A stretch of DNA of 10,506 bases from Gemmatimonadota bacterium (lineage in GTDB: Bacteria; Gemmatimonadota; Gemmatimonadetes; Longimicrobiales; Gaopeijiaceae). Position numbers and translations under genes: made by a program. Under the pieces are notes generated by a model. The model ran no database searches, had not been told where the DNA came from, and saw only the letters and a program-made list of their open reading frames with translations. This document shows, piece after piece, positions 1 to 6,388 of the stretch. The DNA is taken from the NCBI GenBank assembly GCA_002731735.1, contig PCCM01000021.1, positions 3,330 to 13,835 of the forward strand. Direction: 5' to 3'. The stretch's first letter is position 1; the number at the start of each line of letters is the position of its first letter.

Positions 1-545
1 TTAATGGACGATCCCGTCCCGAGGCCCCCGGAACTTCTGGTGAAGTTGAGGCCGGGCGTTCTTGCAGCCAGCATCTGCTGCATGGAGGTGATGGGGACCT
101 GTGCGGTGATCGCTGCCGCGTCAACGACAGTAACCGCGTTCCCGATAGACCGCCTCTGTGTACCGCCCACCGTCCCTGTGACGACGATCGCGTCGAGCTG
201 TAGGGCTTCCTCGGCGACCGCGAAGTTCTGCTCTACGGTTGCACCGCCACCGACCGTGATCTGCGCCTCGACGGTTCGGTACCCGATCCGGGACACGCTC
301 AAGGTGTGCGTTCCCGCAGGAACATTCTGGAGCAAGTAGCGGCCGTTCTGCTGTGACAGACCGCCCAGGTCCAAGGCCGAGATAAACACTTGGACCGCTG
401 CAATGGGCTCCAGCGTCGAGGCGTCAGTCACACGTCCGGTGACCGTACCGCCTTGCTGTGCACCGAGACTCGGCACCACCAGCAACAAAGCCGTCACCAA
501 GGCGCCGAATGCGCTCAGTACTCTGAAACGGAATCGTGTTTGCAT
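1..545 (-). CDS. SusC/RagA-like TonB-dependent receptor, N-terminal part (cut by window edge)
   Basis: Outer-membrane receptor of the TonB-dependent class that imports large substrates using the TonB-ExbBD complex. Only the first 181 codons are in the window; the frame stays open to the left edge. Visible order: a basic start and hydrophobic signal peptide (about residues 1-30, ending PSLGAQ); a carboxypeptidase-regulatory-like beta-sandwich (about 33-110; GRVTD, then NGRYLLQNVPAGTHTL and RIGYR); a TonB-box-like stretch (LDAIVVTGT, 117-125); and the start of the plug domain (about 130 onward; SIGNAVTVVDA, then SMQQMLAARTPGL). This order is typical of SusC/RagA-type receptors in Bacteroidota and Gemmatimonadota. 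The ATG at 545 was chosen because a G-rich Shine-Dalgarno-like tract lies just before it and the signal peptide follows directly. The substrate cannot be told. The barrel and any SusD-like partner lie outside the window. Confidence 0.9.
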   Translation of the reverse strand, partial: MQTRFRFRVLSAFGALVTALLLVVPSLGAQQGGTVTGRVTDASTLEPIAAVQVFISALDLGGLSQQNGRYLLQNVPAGTHTLSVSRIGYRTVEAQITVGGGATVEQNFAVAEEALQLDAIVVTGTVGGTQRRSIGNAVTVVDAAAITAQVPITSMQQMLAARTPGLNFTRSSGGLGTGSSI

Positions 546-547
546 TG

Positions 548-556
548 CCCCCCCTA
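548..556 (-). promoter_or_regulatory. G-rich ribosome binding site of the TonB-dependent receptor
   Basis: On the minus strand the receptor ATG is preceded, two bases upstream, by TTAGGGGGGG. It is the only purine-rich tract near the start. It is unusual because the core is a run of seven G, whose length could vary by slippage. Function is inferred from position only. Confidence 0.4.
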
Positions 557-760
557 ATTTGAAACTACTCCACCAGGTCATCTTATAGATCAATCGGAAC
601 AGTGACTACTCATCTTGATCGTTAATAGTATGAAGGGGTGGCGTCGGAAGCAAACGAGTTTGCCCCCGTGCGCCCTTCCACACGGCGCCGCCTTCCCGTC
701 CCATCACGATCTGAACCCACGGACGGTAGCGCTCGAAGTGGGCCCCGTCAACCACTTTTC

Positions 761-773
761 GAATAAGTTATTC
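761..773. promoter_or_regulatory. 13-bp perfect palindrome in the intergenic region
   Basis: GAATAA, one base, TTATTC. Symmetric AT-rich sites like this can be dimeric repressor operators, and it lies between two divergent genes. There is no second copy in the window that I can see and no cognate regulator, so this is a weak call. Confidence 0.2.
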
Positions 774-918
774 TGCGGCTTTTCCGGGTCCGGACCAGCA
801 GAGCTCTATATATATAGACACAGGAGAGCGTGCAGCGGAGAGAGTCGGGCAACTTGGGAGGCCTCTTCTACCGAAAAGAATCATTGCACAACCAGGCCGT
901 CATGCCACGGGATTGGGC

Positions 919-1173
919 ATGGAACACATTCGCGGGGAGCCTAAAGGCTCCATCCAAATCGCCAGCCCCCCCCGGCAACTGGGTTTCACGGTCCCTGACC
1001 GGATGAACCACGACCCTGACACCGTAGTCGGTGAGGTCGCTTTTCTCAACAAAGCTCTCAAGGCAGCGATCTCGCAGGGCGCCTCCTACGTCTATATTGA
1101 ACCGGCGGACGACGGTGTCACGGTCCGCCCTAAGTCGCCAGCGCTCTCCCCAAAAGTTACCGTGCTGCTATGA
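919..1173 (+). CDS. Short ORF resembling part of a GspE/PilB-type secretion ATPase; possible gene remnant
   Basis: An 84-residue ORF. Its central part (VAFLNKALKAAISQGAS, then YVYIEPADDGVTVR) resembles the segment before the nucleotide-binding core of type II secretion and type IV pilus ATPases, usually of the form VNxxLxxAxxxGASDIHIEP..D...VRFR.DG. After VTVR the usual RxDG is lost and the frame ends in PKSPALSPKVTVLL. No Walker A or B motif follows, so it cannot be a working ATPase. It could be a decayed gene, a recombination scar or an independent small protein. Its TGA overlaps the ATG of the Nudix gene (ATGA), and that gene has no Shine-Dalgarno sequence of its own, which favours translation of this ORF. 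The start is uncertain: ATG at 919, TTG at 913 or ATG at 1003; none has a good ribosome binding site. A small hairpin (GGAGCC-TAAA-GGCTCC, 936-951) and a C8 run (966-973) lie near its 5' end. Confidence 0.4.
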   Translation: MEHIRGEPKGSIQIASPPRQLGFTVPDRMNHDPDTVVGEVAFLNKALKAAISQGASYVYIEPADDGVTVRPKSPALSPKVTVLL

Positions 1174-1559
1174 CTCGGATTTCAGTGGTCGCGGCGATCA
1201 TCCGGAAAGAGCACAGGGTACTGTTGGGGCGGAGGCCCGACCATAAACGTCACGGAGGCCTGTGGGAGTTTCCTGGGGGAAAGGTCGACGAGGGCGAGAC
1301 GGAGGCCGAGGCGGTGACCCGTGAACTCGTCGAAGAGTTCGGTGTCGAGACGGTTTCGGTCGGGAAGGTCGTTTACGAGTGTCGAGACCCTGGCTCGCCA
1401 TTTCTGGTTCGGTTTCTCGACGTGGTCATCCGTGGAAGGCCCGAGCCGACCGAGCACACAGAGATGAACTGGTTCGAGCCGGACTCACTGGTGACCGTTC
1501 GCCTCGCCCCCTGCGACGCGTCTTTCGTCGCGGACTATCTCCTTCGGGTTCCCGACTGA
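1170..1559 (+). CDS. mutT: Nudix hydrolase, MutT / 8-oxo-dGTP diphosphatase type
   Basis: A 129-residue single-domain Nudix protein, the usual MutT length. It probably hydrolyses oxidised or otherwise non-canonical nucleoside triphosphates (8-oxo-dGTP in MutT) to monophosphate plus pyrophosphate in the cytoplasm, keeping mispairing nucleotides out of DNA. The complete Nudix box GX5EX7REUXEEXGU is at residues 37-59: G37, E43, R51-E52-L53, E55-E56, G58. The flanks also fit: VVAAIIRKEHRVLLGRRP at the N-terminus, GGLWEFPGGK before the box, and a C-terminal LAPCDASFVADYLL like the MutT LxPxxxPFL segment. ATG 1170 is the only possible start, since a TAA lies in frame at 1131. It has no clear ribosome binding site and overlaps the preceding stop, so coupled translation is likely. 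The 3' end overlaps the convergent methyltransferase gene by 75 bp. Exact substrate is inferred; a CTP-pyrophosphohydrolase role is the main alternative. Confidence 0.9.
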   Translation: MTRISVVAAIIRKEHRVLLGRRPDHKRHGGLWEFPGGKVDEGETEAEAVTRELVEEFGVETVSVGKVVYECRDPGSPFLVRFLDVVIRGRPEPTEHTEMNWFEPDSLVTVRLAPCDASFVADYLLRVPD

Positions 1560-3059
1560 GCCTTCTTCGACGCCCGACGCCGGCCGACCCGAAACCAACC
1601 CCAAGATTTTCGCGAGCCAGCGCGCCTGCACCTTAGGAATTTCGTGACGCACGGTCTCTCCCCGCACGAGACCTCGACCTGCGACGTGTCCTTGAAGTCC
1701 TAGGGGCACGAATCCGGATTCGACACCCGAGACCTCGATGTCCTCCCCGTTCAGGAGCTTCGCCCATTGATCCACCGAGAGCGAGACGAGTTTGGGGAGG
1801 ATCGCCTTCTCCAGAAGCCGAAAGAGATCGTTGGTGGGCCGCGGCCGATTCCGGTAATCCGGCACCATCGCCCGCAGACCGACCGAGACCACCCGCCAAC
1901 GGTCACTGCTATCCCAGCTTCCCAACGGCCAGCTTTCGCATCGATGGACCCAAAGATCCTCACCTCTTACGATCCACCCGAAGTCGCCTCGGACGGCGGC
2001 CCCGATCCCGAATAACGACTCCAGACGATCGAAGGCAACCTCGATGGTTTCAGCCGCAGCGGCGGGATCCGTGCGCCCGTCGGGAAATGCCGGCGGGACC
2101 GGACTCCACCCGGGTAGCGCCGCCGCATCAACGACGTCGGAGCCAGGGGGTTCGTTCCCCCCGAGCCGCCTGAGCCGTGCCAGGAACAATCCACCCGAAT
2201 CGAAGTGGTGGGGGTAGATCCGGCAGGCGCCCGCCAGGCTACGATCGAACTGCTGATCCTCGAACGACGTGAGGCCAGGGGCGTGAGGGGCCTCGATCGT
2301 GATCGGTTCGAGGGTGACGGGGGCATCCTTCAGAACACGATCGACGACGGCCTCGTTTTCTTCCGGGGCGAACGTGCAGGTGGAGTAGAGTATCGTACCG
2401 CCCGGGCGCGTAAGGGCGATGGCTCTCCGGAGAAGCGCCTCCTGCCGCAAGGGCACCTGCCTTCGGAACTTGGCGGTCTGCCCTCTCGGCTTCCCGCCTT
2501 TCCTGCGCAACGTCCCTTCGGCCGAACACGGGGCGTCCACCAGCACCCGGTCGAACAGCGCTCCGTCCGGCAGCGACCTTCCGTCCCCGGCGACCACGAG
2601 CACGTTGGGGTGCACCGTACGGTACATGTTCCCAAGGAGGGCCCGGATCCGGTTCTCGTTCCGATCCACCGCCACGATGCAGCCCCGGTCCTGCATGAGG
2701 TCGGCGATGTGGGTGGTCTTTCCCCCCGGAGCCGCGCATAGATCCAGGACGCGCTCACCTGGACGGGGAGCAAGCAGGGGTGCCGCCACCCCGGTGGAGC
2801 CTTGTTGGATGTAGAACAGGCCCAGCCAGTTTTCGAGCGTGTCGGCCACGGAGTGGGGACCACCGATCACCCGTAGGAACTCCGGCAACCCCTCCACCTC
2901 CGAGAGCACGAACCCCTGGGCCTGGAGCCGGTCCCTGAGGACGGCCACCGAGATCCGTCCCGTCCGAACCCGGATTGTGGGCGGATCCCGACGAAGAATG
3001 GTTTCCCGAAAACCCTCCCAATCAGGGATGATCGCGCGGTACCTCTCGAGTGAACTCAT
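1485..3059 (-). CDS. RNA cytosine-C5 methyltransferase, RsmF/NSUN family
   Basis: SAM-dependent enzyme of the NOL1/NOP2/Sun family that makes 5-methylcytosine in RNA, most likely 16S rRNA as in RsmF (YebU). Of 524 residues: N-terminal RsmF-like region (1-95); SAM-binding motif I GERVLDLCAAPGGKTT (101-115); acidic VDRN (D132); motif IV LVDAPCSAEGT (173-183, C178, used for product release in the family); motif VI YSTCTFAPEENE (225-236, C228, the attacking cysteine). Beyond about 400 there is a C-terminal RNA-binding region with GFVPLGLQGHVAGRGLVRGETVRHEIPK, like the RsmF PUA-type domain. An upstream start at 3128 would add 23 residues (HSCSFVFVRRG...) lying inside msrQ. ATG 3059 fits the family N-terminus and begins 4 bp after the msrQ stop, so co-transcription with msrPQ is likely. 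The last 25 or so codons are antisense to mutT and look poorly conserved. RsmF versus another family member is not settled. Confidence 0.88.
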   Translation of the reverse strand: MSSLERYRAIIPDWEGFRETILRRDPPTIRVRTGRISVAVLRDRLQAQGFVLSEVEGLPEFLRVIGGPHSVADTLENWLGLFYIQQGSTGVAAPLLAPRPGERVLDLCAAPGGKTTHIADLMQDRGCIVAVDRNENRIRALLGNMYRTVHPNVLVVAGDGRSLPDGALFDRVLVDAPCSAEGTLRRKGGKPRGQTAKFRRQVPLRQEALLRRAIALTRPGGTILYSTCTFAPEENEAVVDRVLKDAPVTLEPITIEAPHAPGLTSFEDQQFDRSLAGACRIYPHHFDSGGLFLARLRRLGGNEPPGSDVVDAAALPGWSPVPPAFPDGRTDPAAAAETIEVAFDRLESLFGIGAAVRGDFGWIVRGEDLWVHRCESWPLGSWDSSDRWRVVSVGLRAMVPDYRNRPRPTNDLFRLLEKAILPKLVSLSVDQWAKLLNGEDIEVSGVESGFVPLGLQGHVAGRGLVRGETVRHEIPKVQARWLAKILGLVSGRPASGVEEGSVGNPKEIVRDERRVAGGEANGHQ

Positions 3060-3063
3060 GGAA

Positions 3064-3672
3064 TCAGTCGGCGAGCGATCTCTGGCTCGGTCTCCTCGCC
3101 TGACGAATACGAAGGAGCATGAGTGCAACCAGCACCGTGGTAGCCACCAAGGGCCAGTACGTATCCGCCTTCACCTGCCAGTAGAAATGCAGCACGCCCA
3201 AACCTGTAGCTACATACACCAGCCGATGAAGCTTTTGCCAGTTCTTCTTGAGCCTCCGGATCCACCCCTTGGTCGAAGTGATCGCCAGGGGTATCAGCAT
3301 CAGCCACGCGGTGAAGCCGGCTAATATATAAGGACGCTCGATCACGTCCTCGACGATGAACTCGAAGGCGAGCCCCTCATCAACGACGGCATACCAAAGG
3401 AAGTGCGTCGTCAGGTAGAAAAACGCGAAGAGTCCGAGCGGTCGCCTTAGCGGAGCGAGGTCATTCCAGCCGGTGAGGCGCCGAATGGGGGTGATGGACA
3501 GCGTGACCAAGAGGATGACCAACGAGGTGTCGCCCAGCCGGTGTAAGACCTCCTCGATGGCGTTGGCGCCGAGTCGATCTGTAAACCCACGCCATACCAG
3601 CCACACACCAGGCGCGAGGCACAGGAGCCAGACAAGCCCCTTGAGTAGGAGGACGCGCCGCTTCTTGTTCAA
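3064..3672 (-). CDS. msrQ: MsrQ, haem b membrane subunit of the periplasmic methionine sulfoxide reductase
   Basis: Inner-membrane haem b protein of the ferric-reductase-like superfamily that passes electrons from the quinone or flavin pool to MsrP in the periplasm (YedZ in E. coli). 202 residues, the usual MsrQ size, with about six hydrophobic segments (near 8-26, 48-62, 78-97, 115-132, 150-166 and 173-188). Family marks: SITPIRRLTG (59-68), RRPLGLFAFFYLTTHFLWY (76-94, H90), ERPYILAGF (112-120), NWQKLHRLVY (144-153, H149) and LHFYWQVKAD (161-170, H162). H90, H149 and H162 match the conserved haem-ligand positions. The start is TTG at 3672: an in-frame TAG lies 11 codons upstream with no ATG or GTG between, and the next internal Met is far inside the fold. 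The gene follows msrP after 94 bp and precedes the methyltransferase by 4 bp. Confidence 0.93.
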   Translation of the reverse strand: MNKKRRVLLLKGLVWLLCLAPGVWLVWRGFTDRLGANAIEEVLHRLGDTSLVILLVTLSITPIRRLTGWNDLAPLRRPLGLFAFFYLTTHFLWYAVVDEGLAFEFIVEDVIERPYILAGFTAWLMLIPLAITSTKGWIRRLKKNWQKLHRLVYVATGLGVLHFYWQVKADTYWPLVATTVLVALMLLRIRQARRPSQRSLAD

Positions 3673-3766
3673 CTCTTGCTCAGGGAGTCGTGGCCGCAGT
3701 AGCTAGGAGCGCGACCCACGGCTACCGATTTCAACCCGCTGACTCGCCTCGCCCGATCCGGCTCGG

Positions 3767-4762
3767 TCAGTAGTAGACCCGAAGATCCAACCCCGCATAA
3801 AGGCCGGCCACCTGGTCGACGTACCCGTTGAACAGCATGGTCGGTATCTGCTCACAGCTAAACACACCGCAATTGGGACCGAGCCGCCGCTCCCGCGCCT
3901 GGCTCCACCGCGGGTGGTTGACCTCCGGGTTCACGTTGGCGTAAAAGCCGTACTCGTGCGACGCAGACCTTTTCCACGAGTTAAACGGCTCCTGCTCCGT
4001 GAACGTCATGCTCACGATGGATTTGATGCCCTTGAACCCATATTTCCAAGGCACGACGAGCCGGATGGGCGCCCCGTTCTGGTTGGGGAGATCCTGACCG
4101 TAGACACCGGTCGCCAGAATCGTGAGCGGGTGGCGCGCTTCGTCCAGGCGCAAGCCCTCCACATAGGGCCAGTCCAGGACCCTCGCCCGCTGGCCGGGCA
4201 TCTGCTCGGGATCGAGGAGCGTCTTGAACTCCACGTAACGAGCGCTTCCGAGCGGATCGGCCCGATCAATCACGTCTTTGAGCGCGAAGCCATACCAGGG
4301 GATCACCATGGACCACGCCTCTACGCAGCGCAACCGGTAGATGCGATCCTCCATCGTTCCGGGCCGAATGAAATCCTCCAGCCCGTACACGCCCGGATTG
4401 GCGCACATTCCTCCCACCTCGATCGTCCAAGGCCGGGGCCGAAGGGTATGTGCGTTACGGGCCGGGTCCTCCTTCTGGGTTCCGAACTCGTAGAAATTGT
4501 TGTAGGTGGTCACGTCTTCGAAGGAATTCAGCTCCTCGCCCAATTCCGTGCGTACAGCGCTCCAGTCCCTCTGGCCGACCTGTGCCGTCTGAGCCGCCGC
4601 CCGCCCTGGCCGGCCCGCTATTGCGCCCCCGATGGCGCCGGCACCAGCAACCCCCCCCAAGGCGATCCCGGCAGTCTTCCCGATGAAGTGACGACGATTG
4701 ATATAGACGCTCTCGGGCGTGATCTCGGACGACGGGATGTCGTTGGGCTTTCGGATCAACAT
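3767..4762 (-). CDS. msrP: MsrP, periplasmic molybdopterin methionine sulfoxide reductase catalytic subunit
   Basis: Sulfite-oxidase-fold molybdenum enzyme that reduces methionine sulfoxide in oxidised envelope proteins, using electrons from MsrQ (YedY in E. coli). 331 residues. The N-terminus (MLIRKPNDIPSSEITPESVY) is the family's typical start. It is followed by a Tat signal (NRRHFIG at 22-28, a Gly/Ala-rich core, cleavage near RAAAQ at 54-58). C146 in RLRCVEAWSM is the expected molybdenum ligand. Later family marks are VDQVAGLYAGLDLRVYY at the C-terminus and PIRLVVPWKYGFKGIKSI. ATG 4762 was chosen over GTG 4801 because GGAGA lies eight bases upstream and the family N-terminus begins there. 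The Tat hydrophobic core is encoded partly by a G8 run (4651-4658). The enzyme needs Mo-cofactor synthesis genes, which are not in the window. Confidence 0.96.
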   Translation of the reverse strand: MLIRKPNDIPSSEITPESVYINRRHFIGKTAGIALGGVAGAGAIGGAIAGRPGRAAAQTAQVGQRDWSAVRTELGEELNSFEDVTTYNNFYEFGTQKEDPARNAHTLRPRPWTIEVGGMCANPGVYGLEDFIRPGTMEDRIYRLRCVEAWSMVIPWYGFALKDVIDRADPLGSARYVEFKTLLDPEQMPGQRARVLDWPYVEGLRLDEARHPLTILATGVYGQDLPNQNGAPIRLVVPWKYGFKGIKSIVSMTFTEQEPFNSWKRSASHEYGFYANVNPEVNHPRWSQARERRLGPNCGVFSCEQIPTMLFNGYVDQVAGLYAGLDLRVYY

Positions 4763-4770
4763 TGGCGCAT

Positions 4771-4775
4771 TCTCC
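4771..4775 (-). promoter_or_regulatory. Ribosome binding site deciding the msrP start
   Basis: GGAGA on the minus strand with an 8-base spacer to ATG 4762. The longer frame starting at GTG 4801 would place this site inside the coding sequence, so it supports the shorter protein. Confidence 0.65.
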
Positions 4776-5023
4776 AGTGGGGCGGGTAGCAGCGTGAGCA
4801 CCCGCCGAAGCGTGGCGTCCTTAATCCCGAAAACAGGCTCGGAAGTTCCATGTTACAAGTTCTTGCTACTGAGTCCAAATAGCTCGTTGACCCATCCATA
4901 TAACTCGTTCCTCGCCGCTCGTCCATGAAGGATTACTGGTCGATGAAGGCAAGGCGAGTGATCCTTCCACCGGGACCTACGGCCCATCCAGCATCCGGCG
5001 AGACGAAGGCAACCGCCCAGTAG
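4776..5023. other. Divergent intergenic region between msrP and the broken PIG-L gene
   Basis: About 250 bases that must hold the promoter of the msrPQ operon on the minus strand and probably one for the rightward PIG-L/surface-repeat genes. A short rightward frame from ATG 4925 ends at TAG 5021 after 32 codons and shows no recognisable feature. I see no strong -35/-10 pair or clear operator. Confidence 0.35.
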
Positions 5024-5737
5024 GTGACTCTCGCGTCGTGGCGCACCCGGACGACGAATCACTGGGGGCGGGAGGCTCCCTGGCCAAGTACGGTCCGAAG
5101 GGAGTCCAGATCTACGTCGTAACCGCAACGCGGGGAGAGCGCGGCCGCTAGCATGACGGCACCGAGAATCCGGGCCCTGAAGCCATGGGCCGAATCCGGG
5201 AACAGGAGCTCCTGGACGCGGCTGCCGTGCTCGGAGTCGAGGAGGTCAGCTTTCTCGATTACATGGACGGAGACCTGGATCAGGCGGACCCGAACGAAGC
5301 CATCGGCAAGATCGTCCGGCATCTGCGTCGCGTGCGCCCTCAGGTCGTGTTGACGTTCGATCAGGTTGGCGCCTACGGCCACGCCGATCACATCGCGATC
5401 TGCCAGTTCACCACGGCGGCCACGGTCGCTGCAGCGGACCCGACGTATCTGCCGGACCACGGTGCGCCCCACGCAATCTCGAAGTTGTATTACTTTTGCT
5501 GGTCGGAGCCGGAGTGGGCGATCACCACTCGGATCGACACCCGGAAGTGGTGGCCGCAGGTGTGGAGGGCGATATCCTATCACGCATCGCAGGTGTCGGC
5601 ATATGAGAAACTCAAAGGTCTCCCGCCCGAATTCCACAAAGCGCTTTGGGGGGTCCCGGCCGTTCTATCGCGTATTCAGCACCGTGAACGGCGGGCGTGA
5701 GCATCAACTCGACCTCGATCACAAGGAGGAACCTTGA
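5024..5737 (+). pseudogene. PIG-L/LmbE-family deacetylase, interrupted by an amber codon and a frameshift
   Basis: Zinc-dependent N-acetylglucosaminyl-type deacetylase (family includes MshB, BshB and LmbE). Signature parts are present. VVAHPDDESLGAGG (5035-5076) carries the catalytic and metal-binding AHPDDE. IYVVTATRGERGR (ending 5148) precedes an in-frame TAG at 5149-5151. The same frame then continues HDGTENPGPEAMGRIREQEL, which is normal family sequence, so a single codon (probably Tyr) has become amber. GHADHIAI (from 5377) supplies the second metal motif. At the 3' end the frame passes through GGGGGG at 5648-5653 and runs off to a TGA at 5700. Removing one G gives SRPFYRVFSTVNGGRE and an end at 5737, the typical family C-terminus. 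At the 5' end, GTG 5024 gives MTLA but is one base out of frame with VVAHPDD; the in-frame alternative, GTG 5038, lacks the first beta strand. The restored end overlaps the next gene's start. This is either a real pseudogene or a site of sequencing or assembly errors. An unsuppressed ribosome could at best make 5185-5700 as a fragment lacking AHPDDE. Confidence 0.8.
5723..5730 (+). promoter_or_regulatory. Strong ribosome binding site for the TTG-started surface-repeat gene
   Basis: AAGGAGGA, a near-perfect Shine-Dalgarno sequence, ends three bases before TTG 5734. It lies within the last codons of the restored PIG-L frame. It decides the unusual TTG start, after which a signal peptide begins. 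Confidence 0.75.
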
Positions 5738-6297
5738 AGATTTCTCTACTACTCTTCGCATTGGGACTGGGCTGGACGGCAACCACTCTACCGGCGAGCC
5801 TGGTCGCCCAGGAGGAGACGCCTCAGGACACGGCGATCGAACCGAAGAGCTTCGAGTTGTCTCTCGCCCCCGGGGTCCAACTCCGGGACGCGGACTCGGC
5901 GATCCGGATTCTGCGCCTAGGCATCTACAACAAGAATGCCTCCGTTCAGGGCCTGGACCTTGGCCTCATCAACCAGACCACCGAGGGTATTTCCAAGGGA
6001 CTCCAGGTGGGAATCGTCGGCCTCACCGAGGGTGACTTCGTGGGTTGGCAAGCTAGCGTAGTGGGCATCGTCAAGGGCGAGTTCAACGGCCTGCAAACCA
6101 GCGCACTCTACAACGAAATCAACAACGGGGAGGCCGTTCAAATCGGCATTTTCAATCGGGCCCGCGACATCAGCGGCCTCCAGCTCGGTATTGTGAACTG
6201 GGCCACGAACATGGAGGGAATCCAGATCGGGCTGATCAACATCATCAGCGGGAAGGAGAGCCTGCAGTTCCTGCCGATCGTGAACTGGTCCTTCTGA
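5734..6297 (+). CDS. Secreted LA_2272-like surface-repeat protein
   Basis: A 187-residue exported protein. The N-terminus MKISLLLFALGLGWTATTLPASLVAQ is a Sec signal peptide with cleavage near residue 25. The mature part is made of short hydrophobic repeats spaced about 14-16 residues apart: LRLGIYN (60-66), LDLGLIN (74-80), LQVGIVG (90-96), WQASVVG (105-111), LQTSALYN (120-127), VQIGIFN (135-141), LQLGIVN (149-155), IQIGLIN (163-169), and a last partial unit PIVNWSF. This pattern matches the surface-repeat family named after Leptospira LA_2272. Its function is unknown, and a repetitive beta structure is inferred. TTG 5734 follows AAGGAGGA directly and overlaps the restored PIG-L stop (TTGA), pointing to coupling with that gene. 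The protein itself looks intact although its partner is broken. Confidence 0.8.
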   Translation: MKISLLLFALGLGWTATTLPASLVAQEETPQDTAIEPKSFELSLAPGVQLRDADSAIRILRLGIYNKNASVQGLDLGLINQTTEGISKGLQVGIVGLTEGDFVGWQASVVGIVKGEFNGLQTSALYNEINNGEAVQIGIFNRARDISGLQLGIVNWATNMEGIQIGLINIISGKESLQFLPIVNWSF

Positions 6298-6388
6298 TAG
6301 CGAACTCGGACCGGCTTGCGGATGACATGGCTCCGGACGGAAATTGTGCCGGGTCAGAAACCAGCTGCCGGGAACGAGGAATCGACCG

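Larger units (their letters stand above)
546..918. other. Intergenic region without a recognised gene
   Basis: About 370 bases between the divergent receptor gene and the short ORF before mutT. An ORF at 615-944 (plus) has no recognisable domain, and its composition does not look like a protein. Visible elements are a perfect 13-bp palindrome at 761-773 (GAATAA-G-TTATTC) and an AT run at 807-816 (TATATATATA), the most AT-rich point here and a possible -10 region for rightward transcription. On the minus strand TATAAG, about 40 bases before the receptor ATG, could be a -10 box, but no good -35 matches it. None of these is a firm call. Confidence 0.4.

Noticed and set aside
615..944. 109-residue plus-strand ORF in the first intergenic region
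   Set aside because: No recognisable domain, mixed composition unlike the neighbouring proteins, and no convincing ribosome binding site.
936..951. Rho-independent terminator
   Set aside because: The GGAGCC-TAAA-GGCTCC hairpin has a 6-bp stem and no T run on either strand.
3914..4789. 291-residue plus-strand ORF
   Set aside because: Antisense shadow of msrP, which has a complete family match.
4801..4801. GTG start giving a 344-residue MsrP
   Set aside because: ATG 4762 has a proper ribosome binding site and gives the typical MsrP N-terminus.
5059..5637. 192-residue minus-strand ORF
   Set aside because: It is the antisense shadow of the PIG-L gene, whose plus-strand motifs (AHPDDE, GHADH) are clear.
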